Source of the DNA: SXXH01 sp041165735
GTDB lineage: Bacteria; Planctomycetota; UBA1135; GCA-002686595
DNA length: 24,579 bases
Assembly: GCA_046341775.1 (NCBI GenBank)
Contig: JBKDQQ010000148.1
Location: forward strand, 1-24,579
Reading direction: 5' to 3'
Of this stretch, positions 1 through 8,390 are shown in pieces. Position numbers and translations under genes: made by a program. Under the pieces are notes generated by a model, which had not been told where the DNA came from, ran no database searches, and was given only the letters and a program-made list of their open reading frames with translations. Positions within the stretch are counted from its first letter, which is position 1; every line of letters begins with the position of its first letter.

Positions 1-17
1 GATGGCGGTCATGGCGC

Positions 18-1478
18 TCAGTCGCCGTGGAAGTAGTTGGGCGATTCCTTGGTGATCGTCACGTCGTGCGGGTGGCTCTCCTTGACGCCCGCCGCCGTGA
101 TGCGCACGAAGCGCGCGCGCTCCCACAGGAGCGGGATGGTCGAGGCGCCGCAGTAGCCCATGCCGGCGCGCACGCCGCCGACCATCTGGTAGGCGAAGGT
201 CGAGAGCTTGCCCTTGTAAGGCACCATGCCTTCGATGCCCTCGGGCACGAGCTTGTCGGCCTCGGTCACGTGGCCTTGGCGGTAGCGCTCCTTGCCGCCT
301 TGCTGCATGGCTCCGATCGAACCCATGCCGCGCACGCTCTTGAACGAGCGGCCCTTGTACAGGATCACCTCGCCCGGCGATTCCTCGAGGCCGGCGAACA
401 GGCTGCCGAGCATCACGCACGAGGCGCCGGCCGCCAAGGCCTTGACGATGTCGCCGCTGAAGCGGATGCCGCCGTCGGCGATGACGGGGATGCCGTCCTT
501 GGCGAGCTCCTGGGCGCACTCCATCACGGCCGTGAGCTGCGGCACGCCGATGCCCGCGACGATGCGCGTCGTGCAGATCGATCCCGGGCCGATGCCGACC
601 TTGACTCCGTCGGCGCCGGCGTCGGCGAGCGCCCGCGCTCCTTCGCGCGTGGCCACGTTGCCGGCGACCACATCGACGGCATGGCGCTTCTTGAGCTCCT
701 TGACCGTCTCGACCACGTTCGTGCTGTGGCCGTGCGCTGTGTCGACCACGAGCACGTCCACGCCCTTCTTCACCAGCTCCGCGGCGCGGTCGTGGTCGAA
801 GACGCCGATGGCGGCGGCCACGCGCAGACGGCCGCGCGAGTCGACGGCGCTGCTCGGGTACTGCGCCAGGTTGTTCAGGTCCTTCATCGTGATCAAGCCG
901 TGCAGGACCATGTCCGGGCCGGTGATCAGGAGCTTCTCGACCTTGTGGCGGAACAAGAGCTCGCGCGCGTCCTCGAGCTTCGTGCCGGGCGGCGCCACGA
1001 CCAGCTTCTCGCGCGTCATGACCTGCGACACGGGCGTGTCGTCGCTGGTCTGGAAGCGGCAATCGCGCCGCGTGAGGATGCCCACCACGCGCTTGCCGGC
1101 GTCGACGATCGGCAGTCCGGAGATGTTGTGCCGCGCCATGATGTCGCGCGCCTCGCGCATCGTGGCGTCGGGGGCCAGCGTGACCGGGTCGAGGATCACG
1201 CCGTTCGCCGAGCGCTTGACCTTGTCGACCTCCGCCGCCTGGCGCTCGATCGACAGGTTGCGGTGGATCACGCCGATGCCGCCTTCGCGCGCCAAGGCCA
1301 CGGCGAGCTTCTCCTCGGTCACCGTGTCCATCGCCGCCGAGGCCAGCGGCACCTGGATCTCGACGTTGCGCGAGAAGCGCGTCTTGGTCCGGACGTCGCG
1401 GGGCATGACATCCGAGTGCCGGGGAACGAGCAGCACGTCGTCGAAGGTCAGTCCTTCGAGAAAGGGGCTGGTGGTCAT
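18..1478 (-). CDS. guaB: IMP dehydrogenase
   Basis: It oxidises IMP to XMP with NAD+, the committed step of guanine nucleotide synthesis in the cytoplasm. The 486 residues match the usual bacterial length of about 490. The N-terminus (F-D-D-V-L-L-V-P near residues 12-19) is typical. A tandem CBS pair occupies roughly residues 95-205 inside the TIM barrel. The catalytic loop G-P-G-S-I-C-T-T-R places the nucleophilic Cys at 302, and the IMP-binding loop A-D-G-G-I and the mobile flap with Y-K-G follow. The start is the ATG complementary to 1476-1478. The gene is divergent from the glycosyltransferase at 1783 and no guaA is visible in the window. The assignment is secure by motifs; no search was run. 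Confidence 0.97.
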   Translation of the reverse strand: MTTSPFLEGLTFDDVLLVPRHSDVMPRDVRTKTRFSRNVEIQVPLASAAMDTVTEEKLAVALAREGGIGVIHRNLSIERQAAEVDKVKRSANGVILDPVTLAPDATMREARDIMARHNISGLPIVDAGKRVVGILTRRDCRFQTSDDTPVSQVMTREKLVVAPPGTKLEDARELLFRHKVEKLLITGPDMVLHGLITMKDLNNLAQYPSSAVDSRGRLRVAAAIGVFDHDRAAELVKKGVDVLVVDTAHGHSTNVVETVKELKKRHAVDVVAGNVATREGARALADAGADGVKVGIGPGSICTTRIVAGIGVPQLTAVMECAQELAKDGIPVIADGGIRFSGDIVKALAAGASCVMLGSLFAGLEESPGEVILYKGRSFKSVRGMGSIGAMQQGGKERYRQGHVTEADKLVPEGIEGMVPYKGKLSTFAYQMVGGVRAGMGYCGASTIPLLWERARFVRITAAGVKESHPHDVTITKESPNYFHGD

Positions 1479-1782
1479 CGGGGGCGGCGGCTTCCCTCAG
1501 GAGGGCGCGCGGAGCGTTCGCGCGGGGTGGGGATCAAGCCGTGGAGCATAGCGGCGCCGCTCCCGCGGTTGAAGCGCCAAGCGGAGCCGCGGCGCTCGCC
1601 GGAAGTGGCCCCGCGCGGCGGGCGGGCGCGGACGCGCCACGAAAGAGGACCCGACCGCCGATACGGAAGCTCGGCTGCCGGGCCCGGGGGGAGGAGATGC
1701 CTCTAGTTCGACAGCGGGCGCGCCAAGCTGTAGGAAAAGCACGGGATCCGGCGCGAGCTCGCGCCTCCCCCGCTCCGCCCCC
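1479..1782. other. divergent intergenic region guaB / glycosyltransferase
   Basis: About 300 bases separate the divergent starts of guaB and the GT4 gene. Apart from the candidate guaB -10 element I see no RNA gene, repeat or small coding frame with convincing codon use. The region must hold the promoter of the plus-strand glycosyltransferase, but I cannot place it. Confidence 0.5.
1543..1552 (-). promoter_or_regulatory. candidate -10 promoter element of guaB
   Basis: On the minus strand the sequence reads GCTATGCTCC about 67 bases upstream of the guaB ATG. It has a TATGCT hexamer resembling a -10 box in otherwise very GC-rich DNA. A similar GCTAYSCTC block lies upstream of aceE and of the RRM gene. 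No convincing -35 was found. The call rests only on this similarity and position. Confidence 0.3.
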
Positions 1783-2940
1783 ATGCCCTCCGCCGCAGCA
1801 GCCGACCGATCCGCCCGTGCGACGCCGCGGCTGCTGCATGTGTTCCCGACCTTCGTGCCCGCGGGGCGCGAGACGCGCTCGGCGATGTTGATGAACGAGC
1901 TGTCGGTCGGCTGGCGCCATGCGCTGGTCGCCATCGACGGCAGGCTCTCGGCGCGCGAGCTGCTGCGGCGTCCCGAGGAAGTCGCGACCATCGAGGCGCC
2001 AGCCGCGCGCGGCGGGCTCGGCGCGCTGCGCGCCTGGCGCGCGCTGCTGGCCCGCGAGCGGCCGGACCTCGTGCTGACCTACAACTGGGGCGCGTTCGAC
2101 GCGCTGCTCGCCGCGCGCAGCCTGCGCCTGCCGGTCGTGCACCACGAGGACGGGTTCAACGCCGACGAGGCGGCGCGCCAGCTGCCCCGCCGCCTGTGGA
2201 CCCGGCGCGTGCTGCTGCGCGGCGTGCACCTGGTCGTGCCGTCGCTCAAGTTGGCCGGGATCGCGCGCGAATCGTGGCGCCTGGCGCCCGGACTCGTGCA
2301 CCACATCGACAACGGCGTGGAGCTCGCGCGCCACTCGCCCCGCGACGGCGCGCCGGAGCTGCGCCGCCGCCTCGGCATCCCGCTCGACGCGCCGGTGGTC
2401 GGCTGGCTCGGGCACCTGCGGCCTGTCAAAAACCCTTTACGGTTCCTCTCCGCCATGGCGCGCGTGGACCCGGAGCTGCGGGCGTGGGCGCTGGTGGTGG
2501 GCGACGGCCCGGAGCGCCCCGCCTGCGAGGCCTTCGCCGCGCGCACGCACACGCTCGCCGGACGCGTCGTGTTCGCCGGCCACCAATCCGACCCGCGCGA
2601 GCACCTGCGCGCGATGGACGCGTTCTGCATCTCCTCCGACAGCGAGCAGATGCCCATCGCGCTGGTCGAGGCCATGGCGACGGCGTTGCCGACGGCGTCG
2701 ACGGACGTGGGCGACGTGCGCGGCATGCTGGGCCCCCACCAGGAGGCGCAGGTGGTGCCGCTCGCGGAGCACGAGACCGCCTGGCCGCTGGCCGAAGCCA
2801 TCCAGGGGCTGCTGGCGGATCCCGCGCTGCGCGCGCGGCTCGGCGCGAGGAACCGCGAACTCGCGCTCGAGCGCTACGGCCTCGAGGCCATGGTGCGCGC
2901 GCACGAGGCCGTGTGGCGCGCGGCGCTGGCGCGACGCTAG
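1783..2940 (+). CDS. glycosyltransferase, GT4 (group 1) type
   Basis: This 385-residue protein has the two Rossmann-like lobes (GT-B) of retaining glycosyltransferases. The N-terminal lobe starts L-L-H-V-F-P-T-F and includes P-D-L-V-L-T-Y-N. The C-terminal nucleotide-sugar lobe starts V-V-G-W-L-G-H-L-R-P-V-K-N-P, continues with V-V-G-D-G-P-E and ends in S-D-S-E-Q-M-P-I-A-L-V-E-A-M-A. That last block carries the E-x7-E signature of the family. There is no signal peptide, so it probably acts in the cytoplasm on a membrane glycolipid or polysaccharide. Donor and acceptor cannot be read from sequence. The start is the ATG at 1783; earlier residues in frame are not supported. Its 3' end overlaps the convergent peptidase gene by 4 bases. 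Confidence 0.88.
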   Translation: MPSAAAADRSARATPRLLHVFPTFVPAGRETRSAMLMNELSVGWRHALVAIDGRLSARELLRRPEEVATIEAPAARGGLGALRAWRALLARERPDLVLTYNWGAFDALLAARSLRLPVVHHEDGFNADEAARQLPRRLWTRRVLLRGVHLVVPSLKLAGIARESWRLAPGLVHHIDNGVELARHSPRDGAPELRRRLGIPLDAPVVGWLGHLRPVKNPLRFLSAMARVDPELRAWALVVGDGPERPACEAFAARTHTLAGRVVFAGHQSDPREHLRAMDAFCISSDSEQMPIALVEAMATALPTASTDVGDVRGMLGPHQEAQVVPLAEHETAWPLAEAIQGLLADPALRARLGARNRELALERYGLEAMVRAHEAVWRAALARR

Positions 2941-3620
2941 CGCGCGCCGGCGCCCCACGCCGCGCGCACCGCTTCCGCCCAGTCGCGGTCGAACTCGACC
3001 AGGTCCGCGCGCACGAACGGGTGGTAGTCGTTGACGCCGAACCAGCTCTCCGTGCCCTCGGCGAAGAACTCGTCCGGGTTCGACAACGCGTAATGGCGCT
3101 CGCGCGCCCCCGACCAGCGCAGCACCGACTCGAGCCTGCCACCCTGCTCGAGCCGCTCGAAGGCCGCCACCAGCGCGGACTTGTCCGGCATGTGCTGGTC
3201 GTAGTAGCCGTGCGCCAGCTCGTGCAGCACCATCCACGGCTGTTCGCGCGTCCACTCCAGGAAGTTCGCCGCGTTGGCGAAGTGCACCTTCTTCGCCAGG
3301 CGCGGGTCGTGCCCGTTGCCGCGCAGCCACTCGGGGCTCGGGTGGTAGCAGGCGCAGGGCGCCACGGGATGCGCGCGGTCGAGCACGATCGGGATCGAGC
3401 GCAGCTTCGCGAGCGCCTCGACGGGGACGGCGCGTTCGATGTCGTAGAGGCGCGTCGACAACAACTCGAGCGCGGAGCGCCCGAGCTCCTCGCCGCGCAA
3501 CGCCGCCTCGATCTCGACCCGGAAGCCGCGCAGCTCGAGCACTTCGCGCGGCGGATCCTCGACGAGGGGCGCGGAGGCGAGCAGGCTGGCGAAGAGCGGC
3601 GAGCAGGCGAGGAGGGCCAT
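2937..3620 (-). CDS. secreted HELAH metallopeptidase-like protein
   Basis: This 227-residue protein has a short hydrophobic N-terminus (about residues 1-20) that looks like a signal peptide. It carries the zinc motif H-E-L-A-H at 133-137. Downstream, N-P-D-E-F-F-A-E-G-T-E-S-W-F-G (181-195) supplies glutamates suitable as the third zinc ligand, as in gluzincins. I associate this fold and the R-E-R-H-Y-A-L block with a family of short exported metallopeptidase-like proteins in planctomycetes and relatives; no substrate is known to me. The start is the ATG complementary to 3618-3620, because the frame continues upstream without plausible protein sequence. It converges on the glycosyltransferase with a 4-base overlap. 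The peptidase role is inferred from motif only. Confidence 0.78.
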   Translation of the reverse strand: MALLACSPLFASLLASAPLVEDPPREVLELRGFRVEIEAALRGEELGRSALELLSTRLYDIERAVPVEALAKLRSIPIVLDRAHPVAPCACYHPSPEWLRGNGHDPRLAKKVHFANAANFLEWTREQPWMVLHELAHGYYDQHMPDKSALVAAFERLEQGGRLESVLRWSGARERHYALSNPDEFFAEGTESWFGVNDYHPFVRADLVEFDRDWAEAVRAAWGAGAR

Positions 3621-3743
3621 GCGGAGGGTCCTTGGCGACGGGTGGAGCGGCGGCGGGACGGGACGCGGGCGTCCGGAGGGCTCGACCCGCCGCCGCGCGC
3701 GCCGCGCCCCGGTCCGGAGGGGGGCGCGCGGGGGTGCTTGGAT

Positions 3744-3759
3744 GCTATCCTCTCGCGCT
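3744..3759 (+). promoter_or_regulatory. candidate extended -10 promoter of aceE
   Basis: TGCTATCCTCTCGCG lies about 115 bases upstream of the aceE start. TG-N-TATCCT fits an extended -10 element. The same block (GCTAYCCTCTCGCG) recurs upstream of the RRM gene. No clear -35 was found. This is a pattern-based call only. Confidence 0.3.
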
Positions 3760-3862
3760 TGAACACGCGGCGCGGCGCACGGGGCGCGGACCCGGCGCAT
3801 CCGCCGCCGAAGCGACCGTCGACCCGCCACCCACACCGGCAGCAGGAAGCAGTTCCCGAGCG

Positions 3863-6682
3863 ATGAGCCTCCAAACGATCGAAGCCCCGACCACCTGGGC
3901 CCTCCTCGAAGGCGTCGTCCAGCGCGCGCAGGCGCAGGTCCAGACGATGATCCACATCGCCAACCACGTGCGCGAGAAGAAGAAGGGCGATCCCAAGGTC
4001 GGCGGGCACCCGGCCTCGTGCGCCTCGTCGCTGCACCTGCTCGGGGCGCTGCACCTCGTGGTGCGCGAGCCGCAGGACTGGATCGCGTGCAAGCCGCACG
4101 CCTCGCCGGTCGACCACGCCTTCCACAACCTGCTCGGCCTGTTCCGCGACCACGCGAGCGGCGGCTGGCTCGAGGGCGCGACCGCGAAGGACCTGATGAC
4201 GACGCTGCGGCAGTTCCCCGAGCCGTTCGAGCGCCCGGTGTTCCAGAGCTACCACGCCAAGGGCGATCCAGACTCGTTCCACTACCTGCCTTCGGGCACC
4301 GTGGGCATCCCGCCGGTGAACAGCGCCTACCTCGCACTCGCCTACCGCTACGCCAAGGACCACGGCTGCGAGACGCCGGAGGGCGCGCACTTCTGGTCGA
4401 TGATGGGCGACAGCGAATTCCGCGAGGGTTCCCTGCTCGAGGTGATGCCCGAGGTCGCCGAGCGCGGACTGACGAACGTCACCTGGATCGTCGACTACAA
4501 CCGCCAGAACCTCGACGGCACGCGCCTCGCGAACGAAGAGGCGCTGCGCGGGCGCGACGACCAGCGCATCGAGCGCACCGCGGTCGCCAACGGCTGGAAG
4601 GTGCTGCAGGTGCGGCACGGCAAGCTGCGCCAGGAGCTCTTCGCGCGCCCCGATGGCGCCCACCTCAAGGAGTTCTTCGAAAGCGGCCTGTCGGACTACG
4701 AGTACAACATGCTGCTCCTGAAGCGCGACGCGGCGCAGACGCGCGCGCTGGTCCTCGAGCGCGCGCCCAAGGCGCGCAAGCTCGTGGAGAAGCTCTCCGA
4801 CGCGGAGCTGCTGCGCGCCTTCGCCGACCTCGCGGGCCACTGCCTGCAGAGCCTCGTCGAGGCGCTGCGCGCGGCGCGCGCCGACGACGCGGCCCCGTAC
4901 CTGCTGGTGGTGCACACGATCAAGGGCTTCGGCCTCGAGTGCCAGGCCGATCCCGGCAACCACTCGGCGCTGCCCGACGAGAAGGAGATCGCCGCCCTGC
5001 AGCGAGCCGCCGGCCTCGCCGCCGACGACCCGTTCGCGCGCTTCGCGGCCGACTCCGCCGAAGGACGCTTCCTCGACGCGCGCGGCGCGCGCTTCCGCGC
5101 CGGCATCCTCGCCCACGAAGCGCTGCGCGAGCGGAACCGCGCCAAGGTCGCGGCGGCGCTCGCCGAGGACGGCGGCGTGCCCGACGAGCTCGGCATCGAC
5201 TTGTCGCTCTTCCCGCTGGCGCACACGCAGTGGATGTGGGGCCAGCTCGCCGCCAAGCTGATCCGCATCGGCACCTTCGACGAGGGCGGCCCCTCCACCG
5301 CGGTGACGGCGAAGAGCCTCTCGCCGCACGACGCGCGCTGGCGCACGGCCGCCGACCTGTGCTTGACGATGTCGCCCGACGTGGGCACCTCGACCAACAT
5401 CAGCCCCGGCATGGACCAGCGTGTCTACGGCCCCAGGAGCGACACCAAGGTCGAGCAGGCGTTGAAGGTGCGCTACAAGCACCCGACGCTTTCGACGAGC
5501 CAGGAGCGCTGGACGCGCCACGTGCGCTTCGAGATCGCCGAGGCCAACTGCATGTCGGCCGCCGGCAGCTTCGGCAAGCTCGGCGACGACCTGGGCCTGC
5601 CCTTCCTGCCCTTGATGACGGTCTACGACTTCTTCATCAAGCGCGCGCTCGACCAGCTGTACTACGACCTCTACTGGGGCTCGGAGTTCGTGCTGGTGGG
5701 CACGCCGTCGGGCGTGACGCTCTCCTCGGAGGGCGCGCAGCACAGCTGGAAGAGCGACATCCAGATGCCCAACCTCGTCGTCTGGGAGCCGTCGTTCGCG
5801 ATCGAGATGGACTGGATCCTCTCCGACGCGGTGCGCCGCCACATGGCGCGCGACAACGAAGGACGCAAGGGCGTGCTGATCCGCGCCGTGACGCGCGCCA
5901 TCCAGCAGAAGACGCTGCTCGAGTGCGTGCGCCGGCACGCCGCCAGCAAGGCCCACCCCGACTGCTTCGGCAAGCTCGTGCCCGCCGGCGAGACGGGCGG
6001 CCTCGACGAATCCACGGTGGCCCCCCTCTCCGACGACGTGCTGCTCCAACGCGTGCGCGAGCACTGCCTCGCGGGCGCCTGGCACCTCGTCGACTGGCGC
6101 GGCTACGCGGGCTACGAGCCCGGCGACAACGTCGTGCACATCTTCGCCATGGGCGCCCTGGCGCCCGAGGCGCTCGAGGCCAGCGAGGCGCTGTACAAGA
6201 AGGGCATCCACGCCAACGTCATCCTCGTCTCGTCGCCCGAGCTGCTGCTCGGCATCCTGGGCGAGAAGAGCGGCTACAAGCACCTCGTCGAGACGCTCGG
6301 CGTCGACGGCGACCTGCACGCCACTGCGGGCGCGGCCGACTCCGAGGCGGGGCTGATCTCGCTCGCCGGACGGCGCGTGCCGATCGTGGCGGTGCTCGAC
6401 GGCGAGGCGGGCCTGCTCGACAACATCGGCTCGATCGTGGGCGTCAAGCAGAAGACCCTCGCCCTGCGCAAGTTCAGCAAGTGCGGCCGTCCCGACCAGA
6501 TCTACGCCTACCACCACCTCGACGCGCAAGGCATCGTCGAGGCGTGCGGCGAGGCGCTGGCCTCGACCGCGCTCGAGGAGCTGAAGGTCGAGCGCTCGTT
6601 GCTCGAGCGCCTGGCCGGCAGGTCGGCGCGCCGCCGCGACTGGCGCGAGCTGTGGCCCGAAGCCGGCGGCGCGGCGAGTTGA
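3863..6682 (+). CDS. aceE: pyruvate dehydrogenase E1, homodimeric (AceE-like)
   Basis: This 939-residue thiamine-diphosphate enzyme resembles the single-chain AceE type, which decarboxylates pyruvate and passes acetyl to the E2 lipoyl domain. E. coli AceE is 887 residues. The N-terminal part has the transketolase-like G-H-P-A-S-C block and H-A-S-P-V-D-H. The ThDP/Mg motif reads G-D-S-E at 182-185, followed by N-R-Q-N-L-D-G-T, where AceE proteins usually have G-D-G-E. Later blocks include M-S-P-D-V-G-T-S-T-N and V-G-T-P-S-G-V-T-L-S-S-E-G-A-Q-H, typical of the pyrimidine and C-terminal domains. The start is the ATG at 3863; the open frame extends further up but the residues look random. No E2 or E3 gene is in the window. 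The partner subunits and exact 2-oxoacid remain inferred. Confidence 0.82.
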   Translation: MSLQTIEAPTTWALLEGVVQRAQAQVQTMIHIANHVREKKKGDPKVGGHPASCASSLHLLGALHLVVREPQDWIACKPHASPVDHAFHNLLGLFRDHASGGWLEGATAKDLMTTLRQFPEPFERPVFQSYHAKGDPDSFHYLPSGTVGIPPVNSAYLALAYRYAKDHGCETPEGAHFWSMMGDSEFREGSLLEVMPEVAERGLTNVTWIVDYNRQNLDGTRLANEEALRGRDDQRIERTAVANGWKVLQVRHGKLRQELFARPDGAHLKEFFESGLSDYEYNMLLLKRDAAQTRALVLERAPKARKLVEKLSDAELLRAFADLAGHCLQSLVEALRAARADDAAPYLLVVHTIKGFGLECQADPGNHSALPDEKEIAALQRAAGLAADDPFARFAADSAEGRFLDARGARFRAGILAHEALRERNRAKVAAALAEDGGVPDELGIDLSLFPLAHTQWMWGQLAAKLIRIGTFDEGGPSTAVTAKSLSPHDARWRTAADLCLTMSPDVGTSTNISPGMDQRVYGPRSDTKVEQALKVRYKHPTLSTSQERWTRHVRFEIAEANCMSAAGSFGKLGDDLGLPFLPLMTVYDFFIKRALDQLYYDLYWGSEFVLVGTPSGVTLSSEGAQHSWKSDIQMPNLVVWEPSFAIEMDWILSDAVRRHMARDNEGRKGVLIRAVTRAIQQKTLLECVRRHAASKAHPDCFGKLVPAGETGGLDESTVAPLSDDVLLQRVREHCLAGAWHLVDWRGYAGYEPGDNVVHIFAMGALAPEALEASEALYKKGIHANVILVSSPELLLGILGEKSGYKHLVETLGVDGDLHATAGAADSEAGLISLAGRRVPIVAVLDGEAGLLDNIGSIVGVKQKTLALRKFSKCGRPDQIYAYHHLDAQGIVEACGEALASTALEELKVERSLLERLAGRSARRRDWRELWPEAGGAAS

Positions 6683-7296
6683 GCTTGGCCGCGGGCCCCG
6701 ACGCGAACGCGGGACATGGCGGGCGCGAAGGCGCGCCCGCCGAGCCCGAGCCGTTCGAGCCCTTCGAGGTGCTCGAGCGCGAACTCGTGTACGACTCGCC
6801 CTGGTGCAGCCTGCGCAAGGACCGCGTGCGCGTGCCCTCGGGCGCGGAGCGCGTCCACCACGTCGTAGGGATCGGCGACGCCGTGGTCGTGGTGCCCGTG
6901 CTGCCCGATGGAGCGCTGCTCTTCATCGGCCAATACCGCTATCCGCACGGCCGCACCCATTGGGAACTGCCCGCCGGACGCCTGCTCGCGGGCGAAGGGC
7001 CCGACGCCGGCGCAGCGCGCGAGCTGCGCGAGGAGACCGGCCACGTGGCGGAACGCTGGCGCGAGCTGCCGGGATTCTGGCCGCTCAACGGCATCAGCGA
7101 CCACTGGGCGCATGCGCGCGTGGCGCTCGACTGCCGCCTGGAAGGCTTGCAACAGCTCGACGACACCGAACGCATCGTCGTGCGCCGCTTCACGCGCGGC
7201 GAAGCGGAGAGCCTGCTCGATTCCGGGCGCCTGACGGACGCGTTCTCGGCCCTGGCGCTGTGCCATTGGCTGCGGCGCTCGGCCGCGGGAACCTGA
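6679..7296 (+). CDS. NUDIX hydrolase, ADP-ribose pyrophosphatase-like
   Basis: About 205 residues. The full NUDIX box is visible: G-R-L-L-A-G-E-G-P-D-A-G-A-A-R-E-L-R-E-E-T-G, matching G-x5-E-x7-R-E-x-x-E-E-x-G. It is preceded by F-I-G-Q-Y-R-Y-P and W-E-L-P-A-G, the arrangement seen in ADP-ribose and related nucleoside-diphosphate-sugar hydrolases. There is no in-frame ATG near the beginning. The chosen start is the TTG at 6679, whose last bases overlap the aceE stop (TTGA), which suggests translational coupling; a TTG at 6685 or a GTG near 6767 are alternatives. The first 25 residues are Gly/Ala-rich and uncertain. It probably shares a transcript with aceE. The substrate is not determined. 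Confidence 0.85.
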   Translation: MSLAAGPDANAGHGGREGAPAEPEPFEPFEVLERELVYDSPWCSLRKDRVRVPSGAERVHHVVGIGDAVVVVPVLPDGALLFIGQYRYPHGRTHWELPAGRLLAGEGPDAGAARELREETGHVAERWRELPGFWPLNGISDHWAHARVALDCRLEGLQQLDDTERIVVRRFTRGEAESLLDSGRLTDAFSALALCHWLRRSAAGT

Positions 7297-7350
7297 TCGG
7301 GGACCCGGGCCCCCGCCCGAGGGACGTGCGCACCACGACACGCGCGCTGG

Positions 7351-7370
7351 AACAGCCCTGCAAGGCTGTT
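7351..7370 (+). terminator. hairpin after the aceE-NUDIX pair
   Basis: AACAGCC and GGCTGTT form a 7-bp stem with the loop CTGCAA, 55 bases after the NUDIX stop. A T-rich stretch (TTTTTGGGGTTTTGGGG) starts some 16 bases beyond. It looks like a modest intrinsic terminator; the tail is not immediately adjacent, so termination could also be Rho-dependent. Confidence 0.45.
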
Positions 7371-7424
7371 TCAAGCCCCGGAGCGGTTTTTGGGGTTTTG
7401 GGGCACGGATCGCCCCCCTGCCGC

Positions 7425-7438
7425 GCTACCCTCTCGCG
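7425..7438 (+). promoter_or_regulatory. candidate -10 promoter element of the RRM gene
   Basis: GCGCTACCCTCTCGCG, with TACCCT as a possible -10, sits about 90 bases before the RRM start and copies the block upstream of aceE (GCTATCCTCTCGCG). The implied untranslated leader of about 80 bases is AT-richer than its surroundings. That would suit a cold- or growth-regulated RNA-binding protein, but this is speculation. Confidence 0.3.
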
Positions 7439-7521
7439 GTCAAGACTCTTGGCGCCACCCCCTTGGTATTGGACTGCGGGACGAGGCGCCTGGCCGGATA
7501 TCAGAGACAGGTCAGAATCGA

Positions 7522-8034
7522 ATGGGCACGAAGTTGTACGTTGGAAACCTCTCCTACCAGACCACCGAAGCCTCGCTGCGCTCGGCGTTCGAAGAGGGTG
7601 GTCGGCAAGTGACGGAAGTGGCAGTGATGATGGATCGCGAGACGGGCCGCCCGCGCGGTTTCGCCTTCGTGCGCATGGGCACGGAAGCCGATGCACAAGC
7701 GGCCATCGCGCAATGGAACGGGCGCGAGCTCGACGGTCGCGCGCTGCGCGTGAACGAAGCTGAAGATCGTCCCCGCACCGGCGGTGGCGGTGGCGGCGGC
7801 GGCCGCGGCTTCGGCGGCGGCGGTGGTGGTCGCGGCTTCGGCGGCGGCGGTGGCGGCTACGGTGGTGGTGGCGGCGGCGGCGGCGGTGGCCGCGGCTTCG
7901 GCGGCGGCGGTGGCCGTGGCGGCTACGGCGGCGGCGGTGGTGGCGGCGGTGGTGGTGGTCGCGGCTTCGGCGGCGATCGCGGCGACCGTGGCGGCCGCTG
8001 GGACCGCGGCGAGCGCGAAGACGGCTGGCGCTGA
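7522..8034 (+). CDS. glycine-rich RRM RNA-binding protein
   Basis: 170 residues. A single RNA recognition motif covers residues 3-80: RNP2 is L-Y-V-G-N-L near residue 5 and RNP1 is R-G-F-A-F-V-R-M near residue 50. From residue 88 the chain is almost pure glycine broken by R-G-F and Y-G units, ending in an R/G/D-rich tail. This is the architecture of cyanobacterial and planctomycete Rbp proteins and plant GRPs, which bind single-stranded RNA and are often cold-induced. The start is the ATG at 7522; the longer open frame upstream crosses the leader and has no coding character. The gene stands alone, between two hairpins. The RNA targets are unknown. Confidence 0.93.
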   Translation: MGTKLYVGNLSYQTTEASLRSAFEEGGRQVTEVAVMMDRETGRPRGFAFVRMGTEADAQAAIAQWNGRELDGRALRVNEAEDRPRTGGGGGGGGRGFGGGGGGRGFGGGGGGYGGGGGGGGGGRGFGGGGGRGGYGGGGGGGGGGGRGFGGDRGDRGGRWDRGEREDGWR

Positions 8035-8091
8035 GCCCCCTTTCGTTCGCGGGAACGGACGCGGACGCGTCGACTCCCGCGAGACGAGTTC

Positions 8092-8128
8092 GCACGCGGC
8101 GTGTTGGACACTCCAACGCGCCGCGTGC
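8092..8128 (+). terminator. long hairpin after the RRM gene
   Basis: A 17-bp stem (8092-8108 pairing with 8112-8128, with one G-T wobble) closes a 3-base loop 57 bases after the RRM stop, followed by TAGTTTCT. It is very stable and probably terminates the RRM transcript. Its loop region also carries TTGGAC (8104-8109), spaced about 17-19 bases from GCTAGTTT. The same DNA could therefore hold the promoter of the riboswitch transcript that follows. Confidence 0.65.
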
Positions 8129-8143
8129 TAGTTTCTGTGGACG

Positions 8144-8335
8144 GCGTCGAGTCCTCGGCGCCTGACAACCCACCATCCAGCCACGGACGGGGAAGCAGGT
8201 CGAACTCCTGCACGGTCCCGCCACTGTAGGTCGCCTGGAGGGACGGACACGCGTCGAGCCCAGCGCTCGCGGACCACTGCGGCTCGCCGCGGGAAGGTCG
8301 TCCGTCCCGAGCGACGAGTCAGGATATCCGCCGCG
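8144..8335 (+). promoter_or_regulatory. cobalamin (B12) riboswitch
   Basis: The conserved core of the adenosylcobalamin riboswitch is plain. GGGAAGCAGGT begins at about 8189, followed by CTCCTGCACGGTCCCGCC and the B12-box GCCACTGTAGGT (about 8220). A variable arm, GGGAAGGTCG (8291) and the closing GAGTCAGGATATCCGCC (8316-8332) complete it. These elements occur in the right order and spacing for the family. The aptamer lies 55 bases before the start of the propeller gene, so it should repress that gene and the next when B12 is abundant. Exact ends were set by eye. Confidence 0.93.
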
Positions 8336-8347
8336 GCTGCAGGCCTT

Positions 8348-8363
8348 CCGTCCAACTGGACGG
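8348..8363 (+). promoter_or_regulatory. hairpin in the riboswitch expression platform
   Basis: CCGTCC-AACT-GGACGG forms a 6-bp stem with a 4-base loop between the aptamer and the start codon at 8391. No T-run follows. Control is therefore more likely at translation initiation, or by pairing of this arm with the aptamer's GGACGG/CCGTCC strands (for example at 8300-8306), than by a classic terminator. The mechanism is inferred. Confidence 0.45.
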
Positions 8364-8390
8364 GCTTCGACGGACGATCGAACGGCGACC

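Noticed and set aside
2426..6529. A 1367-residue minus-strand frame opposite aceE
   Set aside because: It is the high-GC antisense shadow of aceE and its neighbours, low in complexity and with no domain; aceE has recognisable motifs.
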